This document shows, piece by piece, positions 42,966 through 51,936 of a stretch of 64,000 nucleotides of DNA. Position 1 is the first letter of the stretch; each line of letters begins with the position of its first letter. The position numbers and the translations under genes were made by a program. The stretch comes from JAFGSG01 sp964626055 (lineage in GTDB: Bacteria > Spirochaetota > UBA4802 > JAFGDQ01). The notes under the pieces were generated by a model. That model was not told the DNA's origin and did no database searches. It was given only the letters and a program-made list of their open reading frames with translations. The DNA lies in assembly GCA_964626055.1 (NCBI GenBank), contig CAZVDF010000007.1, forward strand, positions 1 through 64,000, written 5' to 3'.

Positions 42966-43005
42966 TAATCTAATCGGTGCTTAAAAAAAATAGTTGAAAT
43001 TTAAA
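42966..43005. repeat. Family C repeat, copy 3 (possible regulatory site)
   Basis: TAATCTAATCGG, TGC, TTAAAAAAAATAGTT and an A/T-rich tail with TTTAAA. It lies in the 469-base intergenic region between the divergent alcohol dehydrogenase and AraC genes, about 170 bases before the AraC start. Together with copies 1 and 2 it marks three promoter regions of the catabolic island. Confidence 0.6.
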
Positions 43006-43172
43006 AATGTAGTATCTAATATGCGATTGGCCTTAGAAGGTTTAAAAAATTTTCCATTCTATACAGCTTTGTTCCAGATTTGCTATTTCATTGATATAAC
43101 GCCTTAGATATATATTACAGCGGTCAGTTTTTAAGGTCTAAGTAAAATTAAAAAGCAACTGAGTACTTAAAA

Positions 43173-44063
43173 GTGTTAGAATTTCTCAATTATTCACCGG
43201 ATCTAAAAATAATCAATTCATTTGATCGAAATATTGAATTGGCCAATGGCCTTGAAACCGATTATTTAAGACTATTTTATTATCAATTTGATCATTATTA
43301 TAAAAATAATTACCGATCTTACGAATACTACAAATTATGCACTATCTTTAGCGGCAGCAAACACATTAAAGCCGGGGATAATAACGATTTTATTCATAAT
43401 AAAGATGAATTTGTCATCCTTCCGCCGCATATAACATTATCCGTAGAAGTATTGGACCAGTGCAAAGGAATGGTATTTGAGATCAGCGATAATCTTCTCG
43501 ACCGGATCCGAAATAAAGCATGTATCAGAGATGAATTTGAATGCGATCCAATGGACGGAGACCGTCACCCGATCATCAGGGGAAATCTCAGGCCAATCCA
43601 GGTAGATATAGAAAAAATCAAAGTCACGGCACTCGGGAACATGAAGGATAAGGAATTTCTTATTGATCTCTACGCCCAGGAGCTGATCTACAAGCTGTTA
43701 AATAACATAAGCAACAATATTATTCTTGAAAAACATAACAACCATTCAATACCCAGAGCAATAGAGCTGATGAAAACAGGATGCACCCAGAAAATGGATA
43801 TTTCGGATATCGCCCATTCTCTGAATATGTCGCCCGCTCTTTTTTCAATGAAATTTAAAAAGATCACAGGACTATCCCCCAATGTTTATTATACGAACAT
43901 TAAACTCAATGAAGCCAGAAAGATGCTGAAGAATAAATCCGTAACTGAAGTGGCTTTCGATCTCGGATACGATAATATCTCGCATTTCATTCACATATTT
44001 TTTGAAAAATTCCAGTTAACGCCGAAACAATATCAGCTTCAATATTACAGCAATATAGTTTAA
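43173..44063 (+). CDS. AraC family transcriptional regulator
   Basis: A 296-residue regulator. The N-terminal part (about 1-185) is a ligand-binding or dimerisation domain I do not recognise further, and the C-terminal 100 residues hold two helix-turn-helix motifs: MDISDIAHSLNMSPALFSMK and VTEVAFDLGYDNISHFIHIF, ending in FQLTPKQYQLQY. The start appears to be GTG at 43173, with weak ribosome binding. It is divergent from the alcohol dehydrogenase gene and is the best candidate activator of the island. It is followed after 18 bases by a dCMP deaminase gene, which is probably unrelated in function. Confidence 0.9.
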   Translation: MLEFLNYSPDLKIINSFDRNIELANGLETDYLRLFYYQFDHYYKNNYRSYEYYKLCTIFSGSKHIKAGDNNDFIHNKDEFVILPPHITLSVEVLDQCKGMVFEISDNLLDRIRNKACIRDEFECDPMDGDRHPIIRGNLRPIQVDIEKIKVTALGNMKDKEFLIDLYAQELIYKLLNNISNNIILEKHNNHSIPRAIELMKTGCTQKMDISDIAHSLNMSPALFSMKFKKITGLSPNVYYTNIKLNEARKMLKNKSVTEVAFDLGYDNISHFIHIFFEKFQLTPKQYQLQYYSNIV

Positions 44064-44081
44064 TTAAAGCGGAAAATCACC

Positions 44082-44537
44082 ATGCAACCAAGACCTTCCT
44101 GGGACGAATATTTCATGAAAATAGCGAAGGATGTGTCCGAAAGGGCGACCTGCATTAGAAGAAAAGTGGGCGCAGTGATCGTTAAAGACAAACGCATCCT
44201 TTCTACAGGCTACAACGGCGCGCCTGCGGGTATAACGCACTGCACAAACGAGACATGCCTGCGGACGCTTAACAATATTCCGTCCGGAGAAAGGCACGAG
44301 CTCTGCAGGGGCCTTCATGCCGAACAGAACGCCATAATCCAGGCGGCTCTGCACGGCGTATCGATCAACAACGCAAGCATATACATTACCAATCAACCAT
44401 GCTCAATATGCACAAAAATGCTTATCAACAGCGGAATAAAAAGATTTATTTACCGGGAGCCGTATAATGATGCGCTTGCGATGGAGATGATGAAGGAAGC
44501 GAACATCTCTGCCCTTATCATGGAAGAAATATATTAG
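44082..44537 (+). CDS. Deoxycytidylate (dCMP) deaminase, ComEB-like
   Basis: A 151-residue zinc deaminase with the HAEQNAI motif (zinc histidine and catalytic glutamate), the PCSICTKM zinc cysteines and the family phrase STGYNGAPAGITHC. A second zinc set is suggested by HCTNETC and the following ELCRGLHAE, as in ComEB and phage dCMP deaminases. It converts dCMP to dUMP for thymidylate synthesis. It lies 18 bases after the AraC gene on the same strand. The length is normal for the family. Confidence 0.93.
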   Translation: MQPRPSWDEYFMKIAKDVSERATCIRRKVGAVIVKDKRILSTGYNGAPAGITHCTNETCLRTLNNIPSGERHELCRGLHAEQNAIIQAALHGVSINNASIYITNQPCSICTKMLINSGIKRFIYREPYNDALAMEMMKEANISALIMEEIY

Positions 44538-44627
44538 AGGTCATCGTAGAATATTTAAGTAAGAACCCATCTCAAAATCAAGTCTTATACTTTAATAAAT
44601 TACTATTTTTAAGATATGTTGCAGAGG

Positions 44628-45050
44628 TTATTTTCTGACTGTGACGTTCAGGGTGTAACCGCTGCCCCTGAAGTATGATAATGTAAAATGAGAAATGACT
44701 TCCGGATCGTAATATTTACTGCTGAAAATATCAATGTAGGCCGTATTCGATTTATATGCAAAATGTCCGGAAACGAGTGAGGATTCTACAAACTGCGTCA
44801 TTGAGCAGCCCTCGCATTTCGGCTCAGAACCGACTGACGAAAACTGCGTTACGCCGTAACATTTCATTTTTAAAATTTCGCTTAATTGCTGAACATATTG
44901 CTGGATCACTTCCTTATCCCTTATATACTCAGGATGGCAGTTATGGACATCTACGCTGGTATAAAGACCCCAGGCTTTTTTCTCGTTATAGCCGTCTATC
45001 GGCGCTATTCCTTTTCCTTTTTCTTCGGTCCTGGCAATTGCGGCAAGCAT
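44628..45050 (-). CDS. SpeD-like protein (AdoMet decarboxylase family homologue)
   Basis: A 140-residue protein resembling a group of small SpeD homologues: WGLYTSVDVHNCHPEYIRDKE, then SMTQFVESSLVSGHF and NTAYIDIFSSKYYDPEVISHF. AdoMet decarboxylase is a pyruvoyl enzyme that cuts itself before a serine in an E-S-(H/S)-L context; ESSL is present. The usual cysteine in the IDIFxC segment is Ser here (IDIFSSKYY), and the HTWPE loop is replaced by GHFAYK. Activity on AdoMet is uncertain; relatives may act on other amino acids. I start at 45050, with GGAGG ten bases upstream; an ATG at 45119 would add a 23-residue hydrophobic stretch that I think is untranslated. Confidence 0.65.
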   Translation of the reverse strand: MLAAIARTEEKGKGIAPIDGYNEKKAWGLYTSVDVHNCHPEYIRDKEVIQQYVQQLSEILKMKCYGVTQFSSVGSEPKCEGCSMTQFVESSLVSGHFAYKSNTAYIDIFSSKYYDPEVISHFTLSYFRGSGYTLNVTVRK

Positions 45051-45435
45051 GTTAAAGATACCTCCAAAGAGAAGCAGCTTCTGAACAACAATCTTTAAAA
45101 CGCACACAAAAAGGCACATTCTAAGATAATGTATATTTTGTAAACAATTTTTAATTATATAATTATTAAAAATTGCTGACTTCTATATATTATATCGGAA
45201 AATAATTATAGAGAAATCAATAAAAACATATACAAAAAAATAAAAATGAATACCATATTCAATATTATGTCACTTTAAATCAAATTCCGGTAAAAATATC
45301 AACAATTATTTAACATTTAATAAATTTTTTATTTTCCGCCAATAATCCATACTAAAAATATTATTGCAAAAATTTAAAAAACCGAATTAAAATTACATGG
45401 AAATATCATATTTTTCTGGCTCAAGGAGTCTCGAT

Positions 45436-46164
45436 ATGGCAAAATCCGGGAAAAGACCCGTCCTTTCAAAAATTATCCCATTATTATTAAGCTTAACTCT
45501 ATATGCCTGCGGCGATCTTAACTGCAGGGACATGACAAGTTCCAGTCTCAGGAGATACGGAGCGCCGGAACGAATTGAAAAAATCAATAAAGAAATTACT
45601 TCACTTGAAAAAAATAAAAATGATGCGAAAGCTATTGAACGGCTGGGCGATCTTCATGAACAGCTGGCCACAATCTATCTCGACCAGGACGACTTCAATA
45701 ATGCGCTCGCGAACATAAACAAAGCATTTTTTTACAAGCGTAATACGCCTTATTTGAATTATCTGGCCGGGCTGATATACGGGCACTTTTCCACGAAGTC
45801 CGGTTCAAAAGAGGATGTCGAAAAGGCGGAACAATACTACAGAAAAGCCATTGAGCTCAAAAACGATTATACCGAAGCCCTGCATGCGCTTGCAATGTTA
45901 TTATTTTTCTCTAAAAAGGAACGCAACGAGCCGATAAAAATTGTAGAAGACCTATATGTAAAACATCCTTCCAATTATCGGGTCAGGTTTACTCTCGGAA
46001 GATTCTATTATGAATCAGGAAGGAAACAGGATGCTCTTGATGTATATAACGCTTTAATGATCGATCTGCAGAAAGCGCCTGAATCGCCGATAATTAAGGA
46101 ATTTTTGGACAATTGTAATATTAATATAAAAAAAATAAGAGCTGAATTGAATACGATCGAATAG
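45436..46164 (+). CDS. TPR-repeat lipoprotein
   Basis: A 242-residue lipoprotein. The signal peptide ends SLTLYACGDLNC, giving a lipidated Cys at about residue 26. Three to four tetratricopeptide repeats follow (for instance RLGDLHEQLATIYLDQDDFN, AEQYYRKAIELKNDYTEALH and RFTLGRFYYESGRKQDAL). I choose the ATG at 45436, seven bases after AAGGAG, over the ATG at 45397. It lies 37 bases before motA on the same strand, so it may be co-transcribed with the motor genes. A role in assembly of envelope or motility complexes is a guess. Confidence 0.8.
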   Translation: MAKSGKRPVLSKIIPLLLSLTLYACGDLNCRDMTSSSLRRYGAPERIEKINKEITSLEKNKNDAKAIERLGDLHEQLATIYLDQDDFNNALANINKAFFYKRNTPYLNYLAGLIYGHFSTKSGSKEDVEKAEQYYRKAIELKNDYTEALHALAMLLFFSKKERNEPIKIVEDLYVKHPSNYRVRFTLGRFYYESGRKQDALDVYNALMIDLQKAPESPIIKEFLDNCNINIKKIRAELNTIE

Positions 46165-46201
46165 AAGCAAGTTAAAATTACATTATTAGAGAGAGTCAAC
46201 A

Positions 46202-46981
46202 ATGAACATTGGCATGATAATCGGTATTGGCGCCGGCTTGATATTTCTTTATTTAGGAATAATCATAGCGGATGGAAACATACTTTGGTTTTTTGACCCT
46301 CCTTCTGTAATGATCACAGTCGGCGGAACAATAGCTTCAATGCTTGTCGGATATCCGATTAAAAAAGTAATGAGCATGATAAACCTGTTCAGGATAGCGC
46401 TCTTCCCTCCATCATACAATTACGAAGAACTGATACTTGATATTATATCTTTTTCGGAAAAGGCGCGCCGCGAAGGCCTTCTGGCGCTTGAAGACACCAT
46501 ACAGGAAGTCGACGACCCGTTCATGAGAAAAGGTCTGCAGCTCATCGTCGACGGGACGGATCCTTCGCTTGTACGAAGCGTACTCGAGATCGAGATATCG
46601 CAAATGATGAGCAGGCATGACGGCAATAAAAAAATGTTCGACGACGCGGCGACATACGCGCCTGCATTCGGCATGATAGGAACCCTTATGGGACTTGTAA
46701 TGATGCTTGTAAACCTTACGGATAAATCCAAAGTCGGCCCGTACCTGGCAGTAGCGCTTATTACTACTTTTTACGGCGCTGTAATGTGTTACCTGTTCTT
46801 CACTCCCGTGGCAGGCAAACTTGACCAGATGACACAGGAGGAAGTGCTGGTAAAACAGATCATTATCGAAGGCGTACTATCAGTACATTCGGGAGAAAAT
46901 CCGAGGATTACAAAAGACAAACTCGTATCTTTCCTCCCGGCATCCGTTAAAGAAAGTATAACAGAAAAAGTAGGCGAATAA
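46202..46981 (+). CDS. motA: Flagellar motor stator protein MotA
   Basis: A 259-residue inner-membrane protein with four hydrophobic segments (about 5-25, 30-52, 148-170, 182-204) and a large cytoplasmic loop. DPPSVMITVGGTIASMLVG and the pore-lining APAFGMIGTLMGLVMML segment are typical of MotA/PomA. With MotB it forms the ion-conducting stator that drives the flagellum. It overlaps motB by one base (TAATG). Confidence 0.95.
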   Translation: MNIGMIIGIGAGLIFLYLGIIIADGNILWFFDPPSVMITVGGTIASMLVGYPIKKVMSMINLFRIALFPPSYNYEELILDIISFSEKARREGLLALEDTIQEVDDPFMRKGLQLIVDGTDPSLVRSVLEIEISQMMSRHDGNKKMFDDAATYAPAFGMIGTLMGLVMMLVNLTDKSKVGPYLAVALITTFYGAVMCYLFFTPVAGKLDQMTQEEVLVKQIIIEGVLSVHSGENPRITKDKLVSFLPASVKESITEKVGE

Positions 46982-47772
46982 TGGCGATACAGTTTAAAAA
47001 ATCCCAGCAGAAAGGCGCTCCGCCATGGCTTGTCAGTATGGGCGACATGAGCAATCTTCTTATGTGCTTTTTTATCGTCCTAATGGGCGAAGAGGTCACG
47101 ACAATAGGCAAAGAAGATTTTTCAATGATACTGTCTTCGTTCAAAGGCAACGTCGGAGTAATGGAAGGCGGAAAATCGGTTTCCAAGGGCAGGCTTGCGG
47201 ATCTCGGACAGAACGTACTCGGTCTGCCTTCAACCGAAAGAAAGAAAGCCTATGACAGGGCATTTAAACACGCGAGGGAGATACTGAGGCCGGAACTTCT
47301 CGCGCGCACTGTGCGGATGCGCGAAGACGAACGCGGTCTTGTTATCACCCTGTCAAGCGACGCATTCTTCGACCAGGGCAGCGCGGCCATATTAAAGGAA
47401 ACCAGGCCGACGCTAAGAAAAATATCGGGAATATTCAAGGAAATACCTAATTACATCAGGATCGAAGGTCATACTGACACGATTCCGGTGCGTCCGGACG
47501 CGGCGCACGGATACGATTCGAACTGGGAACTTTCCGCGGCGCGGGCCGTGAATGTCCTTCGCTTTTTCTCTGATGATGAAAAAATACAGCAGAAAAGACT
47601 CTCAGCCGTCGCCTTCGGCCAGTTCAGGCCGGTTGATACGAACAACACCCCCGAAGGCAGGGCATATAACAGGCGCGTGGATATCGTAATACTTAAGGAA
47701 AAAGAAGTGCCCGAAGATAAAAAAGAGCATCCGGAAATAAGCAGGCCTCTGCCGGACGAAGAGTGGAAATAA
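46981..47772 (+). CDS. motB: Flagellar motor stator protein MotB
   Basis: A 263-residue protein. One N-terminal membrane helix begins GAPPWLVSMGDMSNLLMCFF with the proton- or sodium-binding Asp at residue 22; a C-terminal OmpA-like peptidoglycan-binding domain (about 125-250) has IEGHTDTIPV and WELSAARAVNVLRFF. The chain ends with a charged tail. Ion type cannot be decided from the sequence. The start overlaps motA, so the two are translated in fixed ratio. Confidence 0.95.
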   Translation: MAIQFKKSQQKGAPPWLVSMGDMSNLLMCFFIVLMGEEVTTIGKEDFSMILSSFKGNVGVMEGGKSVSKGRLADLGQNVLGLPSTERKKAYDRAFKHAREILRPELLARTVRMREDERGLVITLSSDAFFDQGSAAILKETRPTLRKISGIFKEIPNYIRIEGHTDTIPVRPDAAHGYDSNWELSAARAVNVLRFFSDDEKIQQKRLSAVAFGQFRPVDTNNTPEGRAYNRRVDIVILKEKEVPEDKKEHPEISRPLPDEEWK

Positions 47773-47828
47773 GTAAATCGTCGTTGCAAACTTTTTTAAT
47801 TTAACTATGAAAATTCGCGATACGATGA

Positions 47829-48860
47829 TCAAAGATTATCATTAATTAACTTATGCAGCACTCTCTTTGCCGCATCCGATAATTCAATTATCTTGCATGT
47901 GTAATAGTGAATATCGCCTTCGCTTATTGTTTTATCGGCCATAAGCTGGACAGGAGCGTTCACTTTAAAATCCTCAATTTTAAAATCAACGGCATATTTT
48001 ATCCGGTAATCAAGTTTCTGCGAAAGACGGATCACGAACTCATTCTCGTTCAGCTTAACAATTGTAGCAGGTATTTGCCCGGTCGCTTCATCGCTCCCGG
48101 TCTTAAGCTCTTCCGGGATCGAGAGCGTACATTCCACAAAAACGTCTATATAAGGCCGGCGCACTTCTTTTCCGCGCGTAAACTCTGCCGGCATCTCAAT
48201 AACGACACGGCTGTCATCATAGGAAAGCAATTTTGCCCTGAACATGTACTCGGCGTCACCTGAGCGCCACAGGAAGAAATCATACGTCGAGTCAATCTCG
48301 ATCTCCTGCAGATGCCTTGTATGGCGGAATAATTGAAGAATTATCTTCGAATCGTTTTTTTCAATAAGCTTACCCACATAAACCGCGGATGGATTAAGAT
48401 AAAAGTACAGCATGATCCCTTCTTCAATATCGGAAATCTTTTCAATCGGCTTCTTTGCGAACGAATGATGGTAAAGCTTTTCATAAGTTATAACAATATC
48501 CTTGCATATATTAACGAAGGATTCTCCCTCCTCGGTTGTGCCGCTTTTAAAATATGATAAAATATCCCCCATGCTTTCCTCAAACATATCCGGATTTTTA
48601 AAAATAATCTGAGGATCTTTCAATTTTCTTGTTTCGACAATATGATTAACGATTCTTTTCTGCATTCCGGTCAGTCCGAATTGTTTTATCTTGAACTGGA
48701 ATAAAAGCCTCGCGTGCAGAATTCTTTCATTTAACCTGAGATTATATTTATACAGGCAGTATGCAGTAATGATAAGCACAATAATTATTAACGCTATGGA
48801 TACTTCCGTCGAACTTATCGCGTCTCTCCATTTAATTCCAAAAATTGTATCTACATACAT
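47829..48860 (-). CDS. PilZ-type (YcgR-like) membrane protein, spirochaete-like
   Basis: A 343-residue protein with one N-terminal membrane helix (about residues 20-42) and a helical segment FKIKQFGLTGMQKRIVNHIV of the kind seen in spirochaete PilZ proteins. A YcgR-N-like beta domain (about 150-240; YVGKLIEKNDSKIILQLF) and a C-terminal part (about 220-340) with RGKEVRRPYIDVFVE, a possible but degenerate RxxxR c-di-GMP motif. It is convergent with motAB. A motor-brake or c-di-GMP effector role is inferred from context, not shown. Confidence 0.6.
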   Translation of the reverse strand: MYVDTIFGIKWRDAISSTEVSIALIIIVLIITAYCLYKYNLRLNERILHARLLFQFKIKQFGLTGMQKRIVNHIVETRKLKDPQIIFKNPDMFEESMGDILSYFKSGTTEEGESFVNICKDIVITYEKLYHHSFAKKPIEKISDIEEGIMLYFYLNPSAVYVGKLIEKNDSKIILQLFRHTRHLQEIEIDSTYDFFLWRSGDAEYMFRAKLLSYDDSRVVIEMPAEFTRGKEVRRPYIDVFVECTLSIPEELKTGSDEATGQIPATIVKLNENEFVIRLSQKLDYRIKYAVDFKIEDFKVNAPVQLMADKTISEGDIHYYTCKIIELSDAAKRVLHKLINDNL

Positions 48861-49015
48861 TGCTTTTCTCGCTCTTTAATATTTATTATTGGACAGAATT
48901 GCTTAAAACCGGCATGTCATTCCTGCTAAGGGATAAATATTCTTTAAATGATTTTTTATAACTTTTTTCCATAACAAATGCTTTCGAAATATTACCCGAT
49001 TGAAAAACCGAAAAG

Positions 49016-50317
49016 TCAAAGCACTCCGACCGCTTTATCCATCTCCACACTTTCAAGAAACACATCCGTAATTATACCTATTTTATCTCTATTTAGCAAC
49101 GAATTTTTAATATCCATTTTTATATAATTGGAGCCTACTGCCCTGAACCCGCCTCCTGTTTTATTCTTTTCTATGATGGAAGGCAGCATTTTCCCAATAA
49201 ATTTCTTCCTGTAATTATAACCCGTATCGGCTGCCAGCTTCCGCAGTTTCGAAGACCTTTCCGATATCTCCTCCATGGAACAACCGGCCATGCGTGAGGC
49301 GTCTGTCCCGGATCGCGGAGAAAATGTGAACTGATGCACGTAGGAAAATTTTATTTCTTCAACAGCCTTTAAAGTGCGGCGAAAATCCTCTTCGGATTCT
49401 TCGGGAAATCCTACTATAATGTCTGTGCCTATGGAAATATCGGGATATTCTTTTCTTATTTTATCAATAACCTTAAAATAATCCCCTGTCGCATAAGGCC
49501 TTCTCATAAAATTCAAAATCCTGTCCGAGCCGGACTGCAAAGGGATGTGAACATGCTGACAAACCCTGGGAGACGCAAAAGAACGGACAAGATCGCCTGT
49601 AATGTGGTTCGGCTCGATTGAAGAAATCCTAATCCTGAACTTTCCGTCTAAATTTACTATTTCTTCCATAAGATCCGGAAGACTTTTATTGCCGGAATCA
49701 TATTTACCTATCGTAATGCCGGTCAGTATAAGTTCAGGGCAGCCCGAGGCTATTAATCTCCGCGCATGATCCAGAACTTCATTAAAATCCCTGCTGACCG
49801 GCAGGCCCCTGACGGACGGGACGATGCAGTAAGAACATTTTCCGTCGCATCCGTCCTGGATCTTCACAAGGCCTCTTGTCCTGTAAAACGGAAGAGGATA
49901 GCCCGCTGTTTTTCCGGGTATATTATCGTATCCGGGATTCTTAATTATTCCATTATTATTTAAAATCAGACTGCTATACTGTTTATCTGCGATGGCACTT
50001 ATGTTTGCTTTCTCCGAATTCTTTACAACCTGAAAGACTTCCGGCATTTTAGTTATATTTTCCGCGTCCCTTTCCGCGAGACAGCCTGTGACGAGGACTT
50101 TGCCTGTTTTTGAGAATACCGCTCCCTGCCTTATATAGTTTCTGCATTTCTTATCGCTTTTATTTGTTACGGTGCAGGTATTTATAATGACAAGGTCGAC
50201 ATTTTCACCGAACGGCCTGGATATCCATCCCTTGCCGAGGAATTGCTCCGCTACTAACGATGATTCGTATTGATTGAGCTTGCAGCCCAGCGTCTTGATT
50301 GAAAATGTTTTTTGCAT
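49016..50317 (-). CDS. mtaB: tRNA t6A37 methylthiotransferase MtaB
   Basis: A 433-residue radical SAM methylthiotransferase. An N-terminal UPF0004 domain has KTLGCKLNQYES and two further cluster cysteines (VIINTCTVTNKSDKKC, GCLAER), the radical SAM motif is DGCDGKCSYCIVPSVRG, and a C-terminal TRAM-like domain follows. TLGCKLNQ and GCLAER-type context favour MtaB (ms2t6A37 in tRNA) over MiaB and RimO. It begins 14 bases after the CDP-alcohol transferase stop, in the same direction. Confidence 0.88.
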   Translation of the reverse strand: MQKTFSIKTLGCKLNQYESSLVAEQFLGKGWISRPFGENVDLVIINTCTVTNKSDKKCRNYIRQGAVFSKTGKVLVTGCLAERDAENITKMPEVFQVVKNSEKANISAIADKQYSSLILNNNGIIKNPGYDNIPGKTAGYPLPFYRTRGLVKIQDGCDGKCSYCIVPSVRGLPVSRDFNEVLDHARRLIASGCPELILTGITIGKYDSGNKSLPDLMEEIVNLDGKFRIRISSIEPNHITGDLVRSFASPRVCQHVHIPLQSGSDRILNFMRRPYATGDYFKVIDKIRKEYPDISIGTDIIVGFPEESEEDFRRTLKAVEEIKFSYVHQFTFSPRSGTDASRMAGCSMEEISERSSKLRKLAADTGYNYRKKFIGKMLPSIIEKNKTGGGFRAVGSNYIKMDIKNSLLNRDKIGIITDVFLESVEMDKAVGVL

Positions 50318-50331
50318 AAGACAAACTGCGT

Positions 50332-51105
50332 TTATTTGCCGGATTGTTTCCGTATCTCAAAAAATGAGTAGGCTATCCTGACTATTGCGGTATAATTGGT
50401 TAGAATTGCCATGAGAACAAGCGCTATTATCATCGGATACTCTGCAGTTATGCCGTATCCGTTTAATATAATCATGATAAACGGATGGAAGACGGAAGCC
50501 GCGCCCAGCAAAACATATCTTTCCGTCCTCTGCATTAATCCCAACCTGGCAATAACGCCGTTTAACTCTGCCCTTGCTTTGGCATAGCTTGTAATTTGAA
50601 TTCCTATTATTGAAAGGATCACGATCAAAAGAACAAACAAATTTTCCCTGAAATAGAGAGCGATCCCGCAGAAAACAATCCCGTCCGAATATCTGTCAAG
50701 GTTGGAATCGAGATATGCGCCTTCCTTTGTGATCTGATCAGTGGCTCTTGCCAGTCTTCCGTCCAAAAAGTCAAGGATCCCGCCGAAAAGAAGGATCCAT
50801 CCCGCAAAACCGAAATTGCCTTTATAATAGAAATACCCGGACAATAATGCGAAAAAAGGCGCTGTGAGGGTTATCGAATTCGGCTTAAGTTTCATTTTAA
50901 TAAAAATATAATTTACAGGTTTGGTGACCCAGTACCCGTATTCGCGGAGGAAAGTACCGACGAATGTTTTATGGATAAACGACGGAATTGTTGTATCCTT
51001 CGGCCTCTTTCCGTAAAAAAACGAAAATACCAGCAGAGTCGAAAAAAAGACGCAGAGCAAGAAGAGTACGGGTCCCAGCGACAGCAAAATTTCATTTTCT
51101 AGCAT
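50332..51105 (-). CDS. CDP-alcohol phosphatidyltransferase
   Basis: A 257-residue integral membrane enzyme with five to six hydrophobic segments and the family motif DGRLARATDQ...GAYLDSNLDRYSD (D-G-x2-A-R-x8-G-x3-D-x3-D), which holds the metal and the CDP group. It couples a CDP-activated lipid to an alcohol, for example in phosphatidylinositol or phosphatidylglycerol-phosphate synthesis; which alcohol cannot be said. It is first in a two-gene unit with mtaB. Confidence 0.85.
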   Translation of the reverse strand: MLENEILLSLGPVLFLLCVFFSTLLVFSFFYGKRPKDTTIPSFIHKTFVGTFLREYGYWVTKPVNYIFIKMKLKPNSITLTAPFFALLSGYFYYKGNFGFAGWILLFGGILDFLDGRLARATDQITKEGAYLDSNLDRYSDGIVFCGIALYFRENLFVLLIVILSIIGIQITSYAKARAELNGVIARLGLMQRTERYVLLGAASVFHPFIMIILNGYGITAEYPMIIALVLMAILTNYTAIVRIAYSFFEIRKQSGK

Positions 51106-51414
51106 AACTGTATCATCCAGTAGAATTTATCATGCGATTGGTTATGATTAAACACTATAACGATCATAAGTATAGTCAATATAAATATTGTTTAAAAATC
51201 AAGTTTAAATGCATACACCGATTCTCTGTTAAAAATCCGGACTAAAACGACAAAACCTGTTATTTATAGAAAAACACTGAATACAGTTAAACAATTATTT
51301 TTGAAATAGTCCCAATAATTATTTGACTAATTCTTATTATAATCTTAAAATATATTCACAAAAAAAACACAAAGGCCTGCAATATTACATGGTTGACAGC
51401 ATTCAGGACAGCAA

Positions 51415-51936
51415 ATGAGAAATAAAATATTTACTGCCTTATTATTAACATTAACGCTCCTTTCGTCTGCCGGATCGGACTCAAATAAAAAAAATTTAAC
51501 GATTGCCGATGAAGACAAACAATTCTGGGATGCTCTTCTGAATGAAAAATCGATCAATAATAAAAACCTGTTATATGCGAGCTATATTGCGTACAAAGAC
51601 AGGCTAAACGACCTCTCCATTGAAACATTTCAGGAATGCATAAAAAACAATTCGGCAAACAGCATGATAGTGGGGATTTCAAATTATTACATCGGTAAAA
51701 ATTATTTCCTTATCGGGAAGTATGAAGATGCCGTCACTCAATTTTCCGTTGTTGAAAACCACGATATGGCAAGGTACAATTATTTAAAGATCGCCGCGAT
51801 GCTTAACTCTGCAATTGCCTATTATCAGCTGGGAAATGATGAAAAATTCAGGGAAAATCTGCAAAAGGTTATAAGCGGCGACGCAACCGGAAATTACAAA
51901 AAACATGCTCTGGAAATACTCACGCTGGTTCAGTAA
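51415..51936 (+). CDS. Exported TPR-like protein
   Basis: A 173-residue protein with a signal peptide (about residues 1-20, ending LSSAGS) and tetratricopeptide-like helices (SNYYIGKNYFLIGKYEDAVT, LNSAIAYYQLGNDEKFRENL). I do not recognise a specific family. Its 3' end overlaps the convergent UXS gene by seven bases. The 309-base region 51106-51414 upstream is AT-rich, with no feature seen apart from a short AT run before the start. An exported scaffold or adaptor role is possible. Confidence 0.7.
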   Translation: MRNKIFTALLLTLTLLSSAGSDSNKKNLTIADEDKQFWDALLNEKSINNKNLLYASYIAYKDRLNDLSIETFQECIKNNSANSMIVGISNYYIGKNYFLIGKYEDAVTQFSVVENHDMARYNYLKIAAMLNSAIAYYQLGNDEKFRENLQKVISGDATGNYKKHALEILTLVQ

